Shown: positions 24,171 to 32,594, counted from the first letter of the stretch. The stretch is 64,000 nt of DNA from Dehalococcoidia bacterium (GCA_022822855.1 JAJDYG010000016.1:1-64000), one strand, 5' to 3'. The notes: generated by a model from the letters alone, not told the origin. Numbers and translations: made by a program.

Positions 24171-24215
24171 TCACCCCCTCTGTCGCTCCGCGACATCTCC
24201 CCCTCGAGGGGGAGA
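24171..24215 (-). repeat. 45-bp bipartite hairpin repeat, copy 3
   Basis: Small hairpin GTCGC TCC GCGAC plus a perfect palindrome TCTCCCCCTC/GAGGGGGAGA. It lies between the nitronate monooxygenase stop (24 bp away) and the DUF559 gene. Confidence 0.85.
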
Positions 24216-24238
24216 TGCATTCTTGAGGGAAATTTCGA

Positions 24239-25390
24239 TCAGGCGCCGACGGCGACTTTGATGTTGGCGGGGAGGCGGGAGGTGAAGACTTCGACTGCTT
24301 CTCGGACCATTTCTTCGAGGACCTCGGCGGCGGGGCGGAGTTCGTTGAGGAGGCCGGAGATTTGGCCGGCGGCGTTCATGAGGAGGTCTTCGCGTTCGCC
24401 CTGCTTGGCGGCTTCGGCGATGTCGGCGATCAGGAGTCCCTGGAGGCCCATGGGCAGGGCCTGGGTGCCGGAGTCCTCCCAGGCTTCGATGAGTTCGTTG
24501 GTGATGTTGCGCATGGTCTTGCCCGAGTAGAGGCGGGTGACGCGGGTGTCCTCGTCGTTGGCCGCGAGGATGCGGCGCTTGCGGAACTCGTCGAGGTTGG
24601 CTTCCTGGGTGGGGATGAAGACGGTACCGCACCAGACGCCGACGCAGCCCATGGCGAGGGCGGCGGCGAGGCCGCGGCCGTCGCCGATGCCTCCGGCGGC
24701 GATGACGGGCTTGGGCGCGACGGCGTCGAGCACCTGAGGGAGGAGTGCCATGGTGCCGATCCGGCCGGTGTGGCCGCCGGCCTCGTGGCCTTGGGCGACG
24801 ACGATGTCGGCGTTGCCCTCGCTGACTCGGCGGGCGTTCTTGACGTTGCCGACGAGCGAGATGACCTTGCCGTTGGCCTCGTGGACCTGATCGACGAACG
24901 GGGCGGGGTTGCCGAGTCCGGTGGCGAGCACGGGAACCTGCATGCCGGTGATGGTGTCGACCTGATCCTGGGGGGTGAAGCGCGGAGTGCGGACGTCGGC
25001 GCGCGGCGCCTGAACGTCGGGGAGGTCGAGGTTGGAGCGGATTTCGCCGATCACTTCCTTGTGGTCTTCGGGCAAGAGGTCGCGAGGGTCCTTGGGCCGC
25101 TCGCGGCCGCTGGGGCGTCGGGCGACGTTGGAGGGGACGAGGATGTCGACGCCGAAGGGCCGGTCGGTGAGGTCCTGAATGCGCCGGATCTGGGCTTCGA
25201 GGCGGTCGGGCGGGAAACCGGCCGCGCCGAGCACGCCGAGTCCGCCGGCGTTGGAGATGGCCGCGACCAGTTCGGGTCCGGCGACGCCACCCTGGCCTCC
25301 GCCGACGGTTGGTCCCATGCCGGCGAGGGCGATTGGGTACTCAATGTCGAGCAGGTCGCACATGTCGGTGTGGAGGATGGGTCGTGTCAT
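24239..25390 (-). CDS. Nitronate monooxygenase (2-nitropropane dioxygenase family)
   Basis: 383 residues from ATG 25390. TIM-barrel flavoprotein features are AISNAGGLGVLGAAGF near the N-terminus, VAQGHEAGGHTG (the catalytic His region) and the FMN phosphate loop AAGGIGDGRGLAAALAMG. The family oxidises alkyl nitronates such as propionate-3-nitronate to aldehydes or keto acids; some members are enoyl reductases (FabK). The HEAGGH motif favours the monooxygenase. It is divergent from the plus-strand gene at 25558. Confidence 0.85.
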   Translation of the reverse strand: MTRPILHTDMCDLLDIEYPIALAGMGPTVGGGQGGVAGPELVAAISNAGGLGVLGAAGFPPDRLEAQIRRIQDLTDRPFGVDILVPSNVARRPSGRERPKDPRDLLPEDHKEVIGEIRSNLDLPDVQAPRADVRTPRFTPQDQVDTITGMQVPVLATGLGNPAPFVDQVHEANGKVISLVGNVKNARRVSEGNADIVVAQGHEAGGHTGRIGTMALLPQVLDAVAPKPVIAAGGIGDGRGLAAALAMGCVGVWCGTVFIPTQEANLDEFRKRRILAANDEDTRVTRLYSGKTMRNITNELIEAWEDSGTQALPMGLQGLLIADIAEAAKQGEREDLLMNAAGQISGLLNELRPAAEVLEEMVREAVEVFTSRLPANIKVAVGA

Positions 25391-25461
25391 GGTGTTCTCG
25401 CGGTTTCCGTCAGTGAATCGTTGCGCAAATCGTGGCGCAGGCCGGTGGTGAACTGGTTGAC

Positions 25462-25477
25462 GATACGGATTAGTATC
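25462..25477. promoter_or_regulatory. Inverted repeat in a divergent promoter region
   Basis: GATAC ggatta GTATC lies between the divergent genes starting at 25390 (minus) and 25558 (plus). It could be a dimeric regulator site. Confidence 0.35.
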
Positions 25478-25557
25478 TCTTGTCCCATGTTGCATTGTTC
25501 CGGCGCCTCATGGCGTAGTCAATCGAAGCGGACACATTACGGCGGTACCATGAGCGC

Positions 25558-25791
25558 ATGGCGAGGATCATCGATCACGGAGTCCTAAGCGACATCCTGA
25601 CGGCCGGTTGGGCTGCTCTGTCGCGCCTGGCCAGCGGCGTGTATCGACGCGTGCGCAGGCCGTTGCTGATCGTGATCGGCGCGGTCATTATCGGGATGCT
25701 GTTGATCGTCGTGTTGCAGTCCGGACTCGGTGTGGACAGCGACGTCACGATCACCGACAGCCATAGACCAGAAATCGTGGGCGGCGAGTAG
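25558..25791 (+). CDS. Small single-pass membrane protein
   Basis: 77 residues. A basic amphipathic N-terminal half (VYRRVRRP) is followed by one strong membrane helix (about 36-54, LLIVIGAVIIGMLLIVVL) and a short polar tail. No family is recognised. It precedes the hypothetical gene and ferredoxin gene on the same strand with a 35-bp gap. Confidence 0.55.
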   Translation: MARIIDHGVLSDILTAGWAALSRLASGVYRRVRRPLLIVIGAVIIGMLLIVVLQSGLGVDSDVTITDSHRPEIVGGE

Positions 25792-25826
25792 GTCGCCGCC
25801 GAGGCGTGAGGGGAACGACGATCACC

Positions 25827-26195
25827 ATGCCGAGACCGAGTGAAGCGCTGATGAATGAGGCCGGGGAGTGGATCGCCGAGCAGTTGTCCGAGGAGGGGCT
25901 GATGGTCACGAGCGGCTTCGTCGACCTAGTGCTCGATATGGAATGGACGGCGATCGAGGAGGGTGTGACGCCCGACGACCGGCCGGCCGTGCTCGATGCG
26001 GTGATGCAGAAAATGGTCGAGGAGAACGTCCACGTCGGTCCGCCCCCGGACACCGTGTCGACCGACGGGATCGACACGTCGCAGATCCGGCCGGTACCGA
26101 AGCAGTTCGTTGAGCAGGTGCTGAGCTGGGAGGACGACTTCCTCGGCTTTGCAGGGATTCGGCGAGCGGATCATGCTGCGGACGGGACGGGATAG
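25827..26195 (+). CDS. Conserved-looking hypothetical protein upstream of ferredoxin
   Basis: 122 residues from ATG 25827, preceded by GAGGGGAA; a GTG at 25806 is in frame. It is acidic and helical (MNEAGEWIAEQLSEEGLMV, DRPAVLDAVMQKMVEENV) with no cysteines, signal or membrane segment. The stop is 4 bp before the ferredoxin start, so both are probably co-translated. A partner role for the ferredoxin is possible but unproven. Confidence 0.6.
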   Translation: MPRPSEALMNEAGEWIAEQLSEEGLMVTSGFVDLVLDMEWTAIEEGVTPDDRPAVLDAVMQKMVEENVHVGPPPDTVSTDGIDTSQIRPVPKQFVEQVLSWEDDFLGFAGIRRADHAADGTG

Positions 26196-26199
26196 TCGG

Positions 26200-26520
26200 A
26201 TGTTCGGGCCGCGCCATACCGTCACGATTGAGCCATCGGGGCTGACGGTGGAGGTACCGGACGGCGAGCGGCTGATGCAGGCGGCGCGGAACGCGGGGTT
26301 CTGGTGGCCGAATCAGTGCAACATGGAGTGCAGGTGTACGGGCTGCTTCGTCACCATTGTCACGGGCGAGAAGCACGTGTCCGACATGGGTCGGGCGGAA
26401 GAGGAAGCGCTGATCAATCAGCGCGGGCGCAATGCTCTGGAGGATCCGGTTCGTCTGGCATGCCAACTGGGTGTGTACGGCGATGTCACGGTTCGTAAGA
26501 CCGGTGTCCGCTCCGCTTAG
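26200..26520 (+). CDS. 2Fe-2S ferredoxin (plant/adrenodoxin-type fold)
   Basis: 106 residues from ATG 26200. Ligands are visible as Cys40-x5-Cys46-x2-Cys49 (CNMECRCTGC) and a distal Cys88 (RLACQL); Cys44 is an extra cysteine inside the loop. The N-terminal beta-grasp strand VTIEPSGLTVEVPDGERLMQAAR matches the family. It transfers electrons to an oxygenase or reductase not encoded next to it. The LysR gene follows after 21 bp. Confidence 0.88.
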   Translation: MFGPRHTVTIEPSGLTVEVPDGERLMQAARNAGFWWPNQCNMECRCTGCFVTIVTGEKHVSDMGRAEEEALINQRGRNALEDPVRLACQLGVYGDVTVRKTGVRSA

Positions 26521-26541
26521 ACGGTAGTGGGAGGCTGCAGC

Positions 26542-27510
26542 ATGCAGGGCATTCACGGGATTGATCTGGCGAGGCTGGAGGCGTTCGTCGAGGTCGCGGC
26601 GGCGCGATCGTTCTCGCGTGCGGCAGAGCGATTGAACCTGACCCAGCCCACTGTGTCGGCTCGGATTGCGCAGATGGAGGCACAGCTTGGGGTGGGGTTG
26701 TTTGAGCGATTGGGTCGTCGCGTGCGTTTGACCGACGCCGGGCGAGCTCTGCTGCCTCATGCGCAGCGGACGTTGCAGGCGGCTCGGGATGCTGCGGAGG
26801 CGGTTCACGCGCTGCGAGCGGGCGGCGGCGGCAGCTTGGTGATCGGCACGGCTCCGACGGTCGGGACTTATGTCCTGCCCGGGTTGCTGCAGCGGTATGC
26901 GGTGGCCCAGCCGAACGTTGAGATTTCGATTCGCACCGGACGGAGCCAGGAAGTGTCGCAGATGGTCCTCGATGACGAAGTCCAGATTGGCTTCGAGCGC
27001 GAACTGGGCCATGCGGAGATCGAGTCGGTCCCTCTGTATGAGGATGACATCGTGCTGCTGGCCAGCCGCAATCATCCGCTGGCGGCGCAGGGTCCGGCGA
27101 CGCCGTCAGAGATTGCCGATGAAGCGGTGATTTTTTTCGACACGGGCAGCAGTTACCACTCGATCAGTCAGGCGGTGTTCCACCACTCCGGGGTCGCGCC
27201 CAGGCACTCGATCGATGTCGACAGCCTGGAGATGGCGAAGCGTCTGGTGTTGCGCGGTCTGGGCCTGGCGTTCCTGCCCAAGGTGGCGGTTGAGGAGGAG
27301 CTGAAGCGCGGCGAACTGGCGCCGATCGAGATTGAGTCGGCGATGCCGATTCGGCGGAGCATCGCCGTGATCAGGCGGCGTCGCCGTTCGCTGAGCGACG
27401 CGGCGCTGTCGTTTCTGAGCCTGGTTGGTCACGTCTTTGGCGTCGAGGTGATGCCGGACATCCGGCAGCCCGGGCGAGGGCTCAGCCGGCGGATTCCGGC
27501 GGCACCTTAG
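26542..27510 (+). CDS. LysR-family transcriptional regulator
   Basis: 322 residues from ATG 26542, preceded by GGGAGG. The winged HTH is at ~9-65 (ARSFSRAAERLNLTQPTVSARIAQME), followed by a linker helix and a substrate-binding domain (SLVIGTAPTVGTYVLPGLL onward). The C-terminus is Arg/Pro-rich. Its stop codon TAG is completed by the first base of the MITE (TA duplication plus G), so the original C-terminus may have been different. Targets may include the preceding ferredoxin cluster. Confidence 0.88.
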   Translation: MQGIHGIDLARLEAFVEVAAARSFSRAAERLNLTQPTVSARIAQMEAQLGVGLFERLGRRVRLTDAGRALLPHAQRTLQAARDAAEAVHALRAGGGGSLVIGTAPTVGTYVLPGLLQRYAVAQPNVEISIRTGRSQEVSQMVLDDEVQIGFERELGHAEIESVPLYEDDIVLLASRNHPLAAQGPATPSEIADEAVIFFDTGSSYHSISQAVFHHSGVAPRHSIDVDSLEMAKRLVLRGLGLAFLPKVAVEEELKRGELAPIEIESAMPIRRSIAVIRRRRRSLSDAALSFLSLVGHVFGVEVMPDIRQPGRGLSRRIPAAP

Positions 27511-27540
27511 GGCGTGTTCACACTAGCCCTACTCCACGTC

Positions 27541-27561
27541 GCCCCGTGCTTGACACGGGGC
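27541..27561 (-). repeat. Dispersed palindrome, copy 4
   Basis: GCCCCGTG CTTGA CACGGGGC, the reverse orientation of copies 1 and 5, followed by CCAGA (the complement of the shared upstream TCTGG). Confidence 0.8.
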
Positions 27562-27685
27562 CCAGACATCGACCCTCCGTCGGAGTAACGATGGGTGCCT
27601 CGGCTCAGACGCGGAGAGGCCGGGCCCGCGCACATACATCGAGCTGAGGCCAACGTCATTGCGCGCGCGAACTTCGTTGCTCTGG

Positions 27686-27706
27686 GCCCCGTGTCAAGCA
27701 CGGGGC
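27686..27706 (+). repeat. Dispersed palindrome, copy 5
   Basis: GCCCCGTG TCAAG CACGGGGC with upstream GCTCTGG, as in copy 1. Confidence 0.8.
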
Positions 27707-27813
27707 GACGATCGCTTGCGGTATTGCGATTGGCGTGGGCTGTTCTGACCCGATTCGACTTGCTCCAACACGGATCATCCCGCTGAGGCAGAAGTGTAAA
27801 CACGCGCTAGGTG

Positions 27814-28701
27814 TTAGTCGGCAAGGGCGGGTGTCTCGGGCAAGTCTGACTCGTCGCGGAGAGCCTTGAGGATGTCCACGTCGGCTTTGCCGGGGCCGTT
27901 GCCTTCGTAGCCGGGAACCTCGAGCAGCCAGGCGGCCTTGCGTAAGACTCGGTTTCGGACCATGCGTCGGAACGCCTTCATACCGATGGTTCCCTGGCCG
28001 ATGTTCTCGTGGCGGTCCTTGCCCGAGCCAAGCTCGGTCTTCGAGTCGTTGGCATGGATCGCGGCGAGCTTGTCCGCGCCGATCTCGCGCTGGAATTCGT
28101 CGACTGTCTCCTTGAGGCCAGCGATCGTGGCGACGTTGTAACCGGCGGCGTGGGCGTGGCAGGTGTCGAGGCAGATGCGGACGCGGGGATGATCGACGGC
28201 GTTCATGATCGCCGAGAGCTCGGAAAAGGTGGAACCGACGGATCGCCCGGCGCCGGCGTTGTTCTCGAGCAGCAACAGAGCGTCGTCGGGGGTGCGATCG
28301 AGCGCCTCGGACATCCCGGCGGCGATCCGCGGCAGGGCGTGGTCGAAGCCTGAGCCCATGTGCGAGCCGACGTGGAAGATCACGCCGTCGGCGCCGATTC
28401 TCGAAGCCAGGTCAAGTTCGGCCGTCAGTGTGTCGGTGGATTTGCGGAGGAGTTCGTCGTCGGGAGAGGCCAGGTTGATCAGGTACACGGCGTGGATGAA
28501 TGACGACTTCATCCCGGCCTCGTTGAACTTGGCGCGGAAGGACTCGGTGTCCTCGTCGGGGTGATGCTTGCGGCGCCACATCTGGGGGGCCGCTCCGAAG
28601 ATCTGAAACGATTCTGCGCCCAGCTCGATGGCTCGCTCGACGGCTCTGTCGATTCTGCCGGCGGAGGACACGTGCGCGCCGAGGCTCGGTGTGCGCGGCA
28701 T
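27814..28701 (-). CDS. nfo: Endonuclease IV (AP endonuclease)
   Basis: 295 residues, the expected size. TIM-barrel family motifs are SLGAHVSSAGRIDRAV at the start, SFIHAVYLINLASPD, LLLENNAGAGRSVGS, RICLDTCHAHAAGYN and AIHANDSKTELGSGKDRHENIGQG, supplying the His/Glu/Asp ligands of the trinuclear zinc site. It cuts the backbone 5' of abasic sites in base excision repair. The next gene downstream on this strand is cut off by the MITE. Confidence 0.95.
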   Translation of the reverse strand: MPRTPSLGAHVSSAGRIDRAVERAIELGAESFQIFGAAPQMWRRKHHPDEDTESFRAKFNEAGMKSSFIHAVYLINLASPDDELLRKSTDTLTAELDLASRIGADGVIFHVGSHMGSGFDHALPRIAAGMSEALDRTPDDALLLLENNAGAGRSVGSTFSELSAIMNAVDHPRVRICLDTCHAHAAGYNVATIAGLKETVDEFQREIGADKLAAIHANDSKTELGSGKDRHENIGQGTIGMKAFRRMVRNRVLRKAAWLLEVPGYEGNGPGKADVDILKALRDESDLPETPALAD

Positions 28702-28703
28702 CC

Positions 28704-29012
28704 CTAAATCCCGACTGCTCTGGCGGCCCGTTCGGCGGCTCGCCGCAGCGGCTTGGCATAGGCCGCGTCGAGGACTGCCTGTCTCAGCGCCGCTTCGTCG
28801 ACCGGGCCATTGAGGCTCACGGTCGCCGTCGCGCTCTCGAGGTCACATGATGCGGATTCGACGCTGTCGAGGCTGTTTAGGGATGCGGACACGCGATTCG
28901 CGCACACGCCGCAAAACAGACCTTCGATCTGGAGCGTTGCTGCAGAATCGTTCAACTCCGTGACACGAGAGTCCGGCGCTCGCAGCATTCGTTTCGGTTT
29001 GATCCAGGCCAT
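28704..29012 (-). CDS. HMA (heavy-metal-associated) domain protein
   Basis: 102 residues. The ferredoxin-like HMA pattern is ATLQIEGLFCGVCANRVSASL with a CxxC at Cys34/Cys37, followed by the typical VESASCDLESATATVSL strand pair. It likely binds a soft metal such as Cu(I) or Hg(II). The start is 9 bp from the end of the CoA-ligase gene and its stop is 2 bp from the nfo start, so it is probably transcribed with both. A basic N-terminal 10 residues precede the domain. Confidence 0.82.
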   Translation of the reverse strand: MAWIKPKRMLRAPDSRVTELNDSAATLQIEGLFCGVCANRVSASLNSLDSVESASCDLESATATVSLNGPVDEAALRQAVLDAAYAKPLRRAAERAARAVGI

Positions 29013-29021
29013 GTCGACAGC

Positions 29022-30473
29022 TTACCGATTCTGCCAGTCGAGGTAGCGGCGCACGGCTCGCGCGCAGGACTCGATGCTCTGGTAGCAGGCGATTCCGTGG
29101 TCATTGAGCCGGTGTTGGAGATCGAGCCCGCGCTCGAAGCCCTCGTTGGTGCGGGGCTGGCGGATGACGACCGCGAGCGGCTTGCTCAGCCGGGGCTTGA
29201 CGGCCGCGAGATCGTTTGCCATTCGCTCGGCGAAGTTGTCGCGACGCGAACCGGGTCCTCCGCCGTCGGCGCCGGTGTGGACCATCAGCCAATCGATGCT
29301 GGGATCGTCGGCGACCGCCGTGAGGGCGGTCTCTATCTTGTCGCCTTCGAACATGAACCCGGCGTCGAGGGGATTGCGGATCGAGGTGCCGGCCACGGGC
29401 GTGAACTCGCGTAGGACCTTCTGGGTTTGTTCGGCGAACCAGGGCACCGGAATGTCATTGCGGCCGCAGATGTCGGCGGCGAGCACCGAGACGCCGCCGC
29501 CACCGCCGAGCACGGCGCATCGGGGTCCATTGACCTCGGGCATCCGCTCGATTGTGACCGCGAGGTCAAGCAGTTGCTCGACGCTCTGAGCGGGGATGAA
29601 TCCGGCCTGGCGCTGGACGGCATTCCAGATTTGCGCCGAGCCGGCCAGCGATCCGGTGTGGGAAGAGGCGGCTCGTGATCCGGGCTCGGTCAGTCCGCCC
29701 TTGAGTACGACGAGCGGCTTGCGGGCGCGGGACATTTCGCGGGCGACGCGAAGAAACTCTCGGCCGTTGCGGATGCCTTCGAGGTAGGCGAGGACAACGT
29801 TGGTGTCAGGGTCGTGGGCGAGGAACTCGAGGAAGTCGGCTTCGTTGAGGTCGGAGGCGTTGCCGAACGAGGCGACGTTGGAGAAGTCGATGCCTCGGCG
29901 GGCGCCCTCGCCAACGACTTCGGAGGCATTCATGCCCGATTGCGAGAGCATGCCGACGTGACCGGGCGTGGTGGAGCCGTCGTCCATCCAGGAGACGCCG
30001 CCTCGGGTGGAGTGGACTCCCATGCAGTTGGGACCGATCAGGCGGATCCCCGCCCCGTCGAGCTTGCGCAGGACTTCGGCCTCGAGGTCTGCGCGCTCGG
30101 AGCTGCCAGTTTCGCCGAAGCCCGCAGTGAACAGGTGGATGACCTTGACTCCCTTGGCGATTGCGTCGTCGATCAAACCGAGTATTGCTGAGGCAGGGAC
30201 GGCGGAGAGCAGCGACTCGACCGGACCGGGAACGTCGGCGAGGGATTGGTAGAGGGGTGTGCCGTCGGACAGCTCGCCGCCTCGTGGGTTGAGGCAGTAG
30301 ACCTTGGGCACGCGGTCGAGGTTGCGGATCCCACGCAGAAACATCTGCCCGCCGCCCCAGCCGGTCGTGCGCGGCGAGACCCCGGCGATGGCGACTGAGT
30401 TGGGAGCAAATGCGGTTTGCAGCGCGGCCTGAGCGTCGGCCCGGCGGCCGGATTTCGACGGGACAAGTGTCAT
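29022..30473 (-). CDS. Acetyl-CoA synthetase (ADP-forming)-type CoA-binding protein, alpha-like
   Basis: 483 residues from ATG 30473; the in-frame upstream region is Pro-rich and overlaps the divergent hydrolase start. Order: CoA-binding Rossmann domain (AFAPNSVAIAGVS, CLNPRGGEL), then succinyl-CoA-ligase-like domains (IRLIGPNCMGV, GMLSQSGMNASEVV, VVLAYLEGIRNGREFL) and a third flavodoxin-like domain. No ATP-grasp domain is attached, so a partner beta subunit elsewhere would be needed for NDP-forming thioester cleavage. The size agrees with separate alpha subunits. Confidence 0.8.
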   Translation of the reverse strand: MTLVPSKSGRRADAQAALQTAFAPNSVAIAGVSPRTTGWGGGQMFLRGIRNLDRVPKVYCLNPRGGELSDGTPLYQSLADVPGPVESLLSAVPASAILGLIDDAIAKGVKVIHLFTAGFGETGSSERADLEAEVLRKLDGAGIRLIGPNCMGVHSTRGGVSWMDDGSTTPGHVGMLSQSGMNASEVVGEGARRGIDFSNVASFGNASDLNEADFLEFLAHDPDTNVVLAYLEGIRNGREFLRVAREMSRARKPLVVLKGGLTEPGSRAASSHTGSLAGSAQIWNAVQRQAGFIPAQSVEQLLDLAVTIERMPEVNGPRCAVLGGGGGVSVLAADICGRNDIPVPWFAEQTQKVLREFTPVAGTSIRNPLDAGFMFEGDKIETALTAVADDPSIDWLMVHTGADGGGPGSRRDNFAERMANDLAAVKPRLSKPLAVVIRQPRTNEGFERGLDLQHRLNDHGIACYQSIESCARAVRRYLDWQNR

Positions 30474-30522
30474 GTGAGCCCTTCCTGGTAGGCGCGCAAG
30501 TAGCGTATCAAGCGAGGTTGCG

Positions 30523-31146
30523 ATGTCAGAGATCGTTGTTCCATCGAAACTCGGTTCGATCACCGCGATGTGGGATCGGCCGCAAGGCGACTCGCCGCGA
30601 GGGGCGGCGCTGTGTGTCGGTGGGTTCGATGGGGGATTCGAGGGACCCGCCGAGGGCATCTATGGCGATCTCGCCGACGCATTGCCTCAGCAGGGGATTG
30701 GGGTGTTGAGGCTTGACTTTCGGGTGAAGACCTCGCCGGGGCCGATTGACGACGGCACGTTCGATGTGCTGGCTGGGACTGACTGGTTGATTGGACAAGG
30801 GCTTGAGCAGGTTGCGTTGATCGGTCATTCGTATGGCGGGGCGATCGTTGTGCGAGCTGCGGCCCGATCGGACGCCGTGGCCGGGACCTGTGCGCTCTCG
30901 ACTCAGACGATGGGGATTGAGCGGGATGAGGTGAGGTCGCTGGCGCCGCGTCCGCTGCTGCTGATTCATGGCGGAGCGGATTGGCGGTTGCCGCCGCGGC
31001 TGTCGGAATGGGTCTACACGCTTGCCGGTGAGGGTCGGGAGCTTCACATCCTCGAGGGTGCGACGCACTCCTTGCGCCAGCGCCGGGATGATCTGTGGGT
31101 GTTGCTGTTGGACTGGGTTGACCGGGTGCTGCCTCGGCTCCCGTGA
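30523..31146 (+). CDS. Small alpha/beta hydrolase
   Basis: 207 residues. The nucleophile elbow is GHSYGG, Asp is in IHGGADW and His in GATHSL. The N-terminal sheet (ALCVGGFDGGFEG) supplies the oxyanion loop with an unusual double Gly-Phe. The size is that of KANL3/dienelactone-like hydrolases. It is divergent from the CoA-ligase gene and convergent with the amidase gene. Confidence 0.78.
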   Translation: MSEIVVPSKLGSITAMWDRPQGDSPRGAALCVGGFDGGFEGPAEGIYGDLADALPQQGIGVLRLDFRVKTSPGPIDDGTFDVLAGTDWLIGQGLEQVALIGHSYGGAIVVRAAARSDAVAGTCALSTQTMGIERDEVRSLAPRPLLLIHGGADWRLPPRLSEWVYTLAGEGRELHILEGATHSLRQRRDDLWVLLLDWVDRVLPRLP

Positions 31147-31164
31147 CGGAGCAGACGTGGCGGA

Positions 31165-32553
31165 TCAGAGCGGTGGCTTCTGCCAACCGCCGAGGTCGTT
31201 CTCGAGGGCTGCGGCGAGGGCGAGAGTGACGTCCTCCCGCCAGGGGTGGGCGAGGACCTGGATACCGATGGGGAGTCCGTCGCTGGATGCTCCGCAGCGC
31301 AGCGCGGTTCCGGGCCAACCGGCGATGTTGTAGGGACCGGTGTAGAACATGGTGCGGAGCTCTTCGCTGTAGGTCTGGCCGTGCTCTGGGGCTGGTCTGG
31401 CGGCGACGGGGGCGACGATGGCGTCGTAGGGCTGGATGAACTGGAGCATCTCGCTGCGGAACTGATCCTGGTACTCGAGCGACTCGGTGAAGACGTCGGT
31501 GGCGGTGGGTTCGATGCGATCAAAGCCCTTCTTGAGGAACTCGGATTCTTCCGTGGTGCCCCACTTGTCGAGCATGCGCTTGACCCAGCCTCGGCCGTCG
31601 CCGCCGCCGACTCGCGGCCACATGTCCACGTACTCGGCCAGTGGCGGCGGCGTGTCCTGTTCAACCGAGCTCACACGCTCGGCCAGGGCTGTCACCGCAG
31701 CGTCGAGGACGGCGCGAGTGTCGTCGTCCGCTTCGAGATAGCCGTCGACATCGCAGTACCAGGCGATGTTGAGGCTGGCCAAGTCGACGTCGGCCGGATT
31801 GCGCAGCGGGACCGGGTGAATGAACGGATCGATGCCGTCGGGGCCGGAAATGATCGGCAGCGACAGGACGAGATCTTCGACATAGCGGCACATGGGACCA
31901 ATCGTGGTCCAGGCGTCGAGCGCGCCCATGCCCCAGGGCACGATGTGTCCGGTGCGCGGGACGCGGCCGGCTGTGGGTTTGATCCCGCAGATGCCGCTGA
32001 AGTGGGAGGGCAGTCGGATGCTGCCGCCGGTGTCGCTGCCGAGGTCGAGCGGCGATCCGCCGGCGGAGACGATGGCGGCTGCGCCCCCGCTGGAGCCGCC
32101 CGGCGTGCGCTCGGGATTGAACGGATTGCGGGTCTGGCCGTAGATCAGGTTGTCGGTCTCGCCGGCGAGGGTCAGTTCGGGCGTGTTGGTCTTGCCCATG
32201 AGGATGGCGCCGGCCGCACGGAGCCGGGCGGTCACGGTCGAGTCGGCAGCGGGGACGTGGTCCTTGCGGCCAAGCGTGCCGCCGGTCGTGATCACGCCCT
32301 CCGTGTCGTGCGAGTCCTTGAGTGTGATCGGAGCGCCGTGCAGCGGACCGAGCTCGTCGCCCCGGGCGACGGCTGCATCGGCCTCCACAGCTTCCTTGCG
32401 GGCACGATCGGCGCAGAGCTGGACGACGGCGTTGAGGGTCGGGTTGACCTCGTCGATGCGGGCGAGGTGGGCTTCGAGCACCTCGGACGCGGAGACCTCG
32501 CGCTCGCGAATGGCTCGGGTGATTTCGGTGAGGGAAGAGAAGGTGTCAACCAT
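31165..32553 (-). CDS. Amidase-signature family hydrolase
   Basis: 462 residues. The Ser-cisSer-Lys machinery is visible: Lys in PITLKDS, GGSSGGAAA, and the nucleophile in SDTGGSIR, followed by GICGIKPTAGRVPRTGH. These enzymes hydrolyse amides, nitrile-derived amides or act in GatA-like reactions; lack of gatB/gatC nearby and the sequence divergence favour a catabolic amidase. It is the third gene behind the MoaD-like and enoyl-CoA hydratase genes (41 bp gap). Confidence 0.88.
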   Translation of the reverse strand: MVDTFSSLTEITRAIREREVSASEVLEAHLARIDEVNPTLNAVVQLCADRARKEAVEADAAVARGDELGPLHGAPITLKDSHDTEGVITTGGTLGRKDHVPAADSTVTARLRAAGAILMGKTNTPELTLAGETDNLIYGQTRNPFNPERTPGGSSGGAAAIVSAGGSPLDLGSDTGGSIRLPSHFSGICGIKPTAGRVPRTGHIVPWGMGALDAWTTIGPMCRYVEDLVLSLPIISGPDGIDPFIHPVPLRNPADVDLASLNIAWYCDVDGYLEADDDTRAVLDAAVTALAERVSSVEQDTPPPLAEYVDMWPRVGGGDGRGWVKRMLDKWGTTEESEFLKKGFDRIEPTATDVFTESLEYQDQFRSEMLQFIQPYDAIVAPVAARPAPEHGQTYSEELRTMFYTGPYNIAGWPGTALRCGASSDGLPIGIQVLAHPWREDVTLALAAALENDLGGWQKPPL

Positions 32554-32594
32554 GGAGCGCCTCCGGGCGTCTGCCGCGAGACGCCTGGTGCGCG

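Larger units (their letters stand above)
27510..27807. mobile_element. 298-bp MITE with IS5-type ends
   Basis: The left end GGGCGTGTTCACACT and the reversed right end GCGCGTGTTTACACT match at 13 of 15 positions, and both resemble the ends of the IS5 element at 34628..35481. TA dinucleotides flank both sides (27508-27509 and 27808-27809). It encodes no transposase. Two copies of the short palindrome lie inside in opposite orientation (27541 and 27686). It fills the whole gap between the LysR and endonuclease IV genes. Confidence 0.6.

Noticed and set aside
23544..24215. Regular repeats considered as a CRISPR array
   Set aside because: Spacers are of unequal length (over 100 and over 400 bp), one holds a gene, and no cas gene is near.
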